Assembly (NCBI GenBank): GCA_026397955.1
Contig: JAPLTV010000052.1
Coordinates: 1 to 42,206 of the forward strand
Direction of reading: 5' to 3'
Origin: Verrucomicrobiota bacterium
Lineage (GTDB): Bacteria > Verrucomicrobiota > Verrucomicrobiia > Opitutales > UBA953
Length of the DNA stretch: 42,206 nt
Position 1 is the first letter of the stretch. Every line of letters begins with the position of its first letter. The position numbers and the translations under genes are program-made. The notes below the pieces were generated by a model. The model ran no database searches. It saw nothing but the letters and a program-made list of their open reading frames with translations, and was not told where the DNA came from. Of the stretch, positions 40,456-42,206 are shown piece after piece.

Positions 40456-42206
40456 TCAGGCGAGATTCTTGGACTGATTGTCCCAGAGGCGCCGGAACAA
40501 CTCGGAAGAAGCGTAGACCGCCTCGCGCGGGCCGTCCGCCACGATGCGACCACCGTCGAAGACCAGCACGCGGCCGACGTCGCGGATGGTGCTGAAGCGG
40601 TGCGCGACGATCAACGTCGTGCGCCCTTTCATCAGGAGCGCGAGCGACTGCTGGATGCTGCGCTCGGTGTCCGTGTCGAGGGCCGACGTGGCCTCGTCGA
40701 GGATGAGCACCGGGGCGTCCTTGAGGAAGGCGCGGGCGATCGAGACACGCTGGCGCTGGCCGCCGGAAAGGCGTCCGCCGCGCTCGCCGACCTTGGTCTG
40801 GAAACCTTCGGGCTGGGCCTCGATGAACTCGAGCGCGCCGGCGAGACGGGCGGCCTCACGGACTTCGGCGTCGGTCGCCGCCGGCCGGCCGAGGCGGATG
40901 TTCTCGAGGATCGATTCGTTGAAGAGGACCGGCTCCTGGGAGACCAGCGCGATGTTCGCGCGGAGGTCGGCCTGACGGACGGAACGCAGATCCTGGCCGT
41001 CGATGCGGATCACGCCCTGCTGGGGGTCGAAGAACCGCGGCACCAGGTTGACGAAGGTGCTTTTGCCCGCGCCGCTGGGACCGACGAGCGCGACGGATTG
41101 GCCGGCGGGAATGCTCAGGGTGACGCCGGCCAGCACCGGCTCGGCGCCGTAACCGAAATTCACGCCGACGAACTCCAGGTCGCCGCGCACGCGGGCGAGC
41201 GGGCGGGCGTCGGCGGCGTCGGGGACCTCGCTCCGGGCCCGCAGGATCTCTTCGAGCCGGGCCAGTCCGGGCGCGGCCATGCTGAGGCGGCTGGTGACGT
41301 TGCCGAGGCGCTTGATGGGGCCGTAGGCGAAATAGAAGGCGACGATGAGCGACAGCAGCTCCGGCAAGGTGAAGCCTCCCGCGGCGCCGAAACCGATGGC
41401 GGCGGCGATGCCCGACGCCGCGGTCAGCTCGATCAACGGCGAGAGGACCTTCTCGTAGCGGACGAGCTTGCCTTGGATCCGCAGGCCTTCGCGGCTCGCC
41501 GCATCGAAACGAAGCCCTTCGCGCTCCTGCAGGCCATAGGCCCTGATCTCGCGGGCCGACTGCAGGTTCTCGACGGCGATGCTGTTCAGGTCGGAAGAAG
41601 AGATGAGTCCCTGCTGGGTGCGTCGCTGGATGCGAAGGGCGACCGAGCGGACCATCAGCACCGCCAGCGGCACGACGAGCAGGCAGGTGAGGAACCAGAA
41701 GCCGCTGTCGTGCGAGAAGCAGACCCAGATGACGTAGCCCAAGGCGAAGACCAGCGTCAGCGGCTGGACGATCAGGTCATTGGACACGTCGACCAGCACC
41801 AGCCGGACGGAGTTGGCGTCCGTGATCAGCCGCGCCATCAGGTCGCCGACGGAGTGGCGACCGAAGAAACCCAGGTGCATCTGCTGCAAGCGACCGAAGA
41901 CGTCGCGCCGGACCGCCTCGATGACGCGCAGACCCGCGAGGTTCAGCAGATCGGTCGAGCAGAACGCCCCGCGTCCGCGGATCAGCATGACCACGGGACG
42001 GAAGGCGACCGCGAACAGCATCTCGTGCCCTTTCGGCAGGTAAAGGATCGCCCCGCCGCCGAGCCGCTCCGGCCACGACAGCAACGGGGCCGCGCGGGCG
42101 GCCTCGTCGCCGAAGACCGCAGGCAGGACCTTCCCCATGAGGAAAGGCAGCCCGACGGCGTGGGCGGCCGCGAAGACGATGGCCGCCAGCAACGACAAGA
42201 CCAGCA
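40456..42206 (-). CDS. ABC exporter, MsbA-like (permease fused to ATPase), 5' end outside the window
   Basis: At least 583 residues are present. The first visible residues (LVLSLLAAIVFAAAHAVGLP) are already in the first membrane helix and the frame is open to the edge, so the true start lies beyond it. The membrane part has six helices, with FFGRHSVGDLMARLITDANS as coupling region. The ATPase shows Walker A GPSGAGKST, Q-loop VSQEPVLFN, signature LSGGQRQR, Walker B LILDEATSALD and H-loop AHR. It is of the lipid A-exporter type; coupling to a GT9 gene supports a role in envelope glycolipid export. Exact cargo is unknown. Confidence 0.93.
   Translation of the reverse strand, partial: LVLSLLAAIVFAAAHAVGLPFLMGKVLPAVFGDEAARAAPLLSWPERLGGGAILYLPKGHEMLFAVAFRPVVMLIRGRGAFCSTDLLNLAGLRVIEAVRRDVFGRLQQMHLGFFGRHSVGDLMARLITDANSVRLVLVDVSNDLIVQPLTLVFALGYVIWVCFSHDSGFWFLTCLLVVPLAVLMVRSVALRIQRRTQQGLISSSDLNSIAVENLQSAREIRAYGLQEREGLRFDAASREGLRIQGKLVRYEKVLSPLIELTAASGIAAAIGFGAAGGFTLPELLSLIVAFYFAYGPIKRLGNVTSRLSMAAPGLARLEEILRARSEVPDAADARPLARVRGDLEFVGVNFGYGAEPVLAGVTLSIPAGQSVALVGPSGAGKSTFVNLVPRFFDPQQGVIRIDGQDLRSVRQADLRANIALVSQEPVLFNESILENIRLGRPAATDAEVREAARLAGALEFIEAQPEGFQTKVGERGGRLSGGQRQRVSIARAFLKDAPVLILDEATSALDTDTERSIQQSLALLMKGRTTLIVAHRFSTIRDVGRVLVFDGGRIVADGPREAVYASSELFRRLWDNQSKNLA

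Overview
The window looks like a GC-rich chromosome segment from a member of the Verrucomicrobiota, possibly Opitutae-like. This is inferred from the gene mix (two kelch mutarotases with a sialidase, a membrane-anchored formylglycine-generating enzyme, DUF4236, a 39-residue arginine/lysine-rich protein) and from the scarcity of Shine-Dalgarno sites. It has not been tested against any database.

Layout. 1-2267: a partial sugar dehydrogenase, an HU protein with a strong terminator, tRNA-Leu(CAA), a DUF4236 protein, and a promoter-led, highly foldable RNA candidate in front of a 77-residue protein. 2268-6275: a nitrogen module with two ammonium-transporter genes, each directly behind a textbook sigma-54 (-24/-12) promoter, and a divergent outer-membrane-type gene that also has a -24/-12-like element. 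6285-8712: a MerR-type regulator and a von Willebrand A protein. 8754-13982: an overlapping three-gene unit (AsmA-like giant protein, FecCD-type permease, ABC ATPase) without a binding protein. 13939-15502: a reverse unit of a 39-residue basic protein, a lipoprotein and an OGG1-like DNA glycosylase.

15584-22365: a compact (about 6.7 kb) integrative element inserted in tRNA-Asn(GTT). It is bounded by 57-bp direct repeats, with matching 24-bp candidate integrase arm sites inside both ends. It carries a tyrosine integrase, a pair of small secreted-protein genes (one interrupted by TGA), and a tightly overlapping cassette of two helix-turn-helix proteins, a small acidic protein and a primase-polymerase/helicase. 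Immediately downstream of the helicase lie eleven copies of TGTTCC/GGAACA in 273 bp, arranged around an AT-rich stretch. This looks like an iteron origin. A G-quadruplex motif and two 85-bp repeats at a 119-bp period follow. No capsid, terminase or conjugation gene is present, so the element resembles a phage satellite or an integrative replicon, and it may be undescribed.

22597-30063: a sialic-acid utilisation cluster (cytoplasmic and exported mutarotases, MFS transporter, N-acetylneuraminate lyase, exported sialidase), then a two-TM membrane protein and a secreted alpha/beta-hydrolase. 30133-35518: housekeeping genes on the minus strand (enolase, tRNA-Val(GAC), Nudix hydrolase, YebC, YidC, PyrE). 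35629-42206: an FGE with both catalytic cysteines, an MFS transporter, a CrtI-like oxidoreductase, a family 9 glycosyltransferase and an MsbA-like ABC exporter cut by the window edge.

How parts work together: the sigma-54 promoters tie ammonium uptake to nitrogen control. The sialidase releases sialic acid outside the cytoplasm, the mutarotases adjust its anomer or permuted form, the MFS protein imports it and the lyase cleaves it. The element's cassette would provide its own excision control and replication start.
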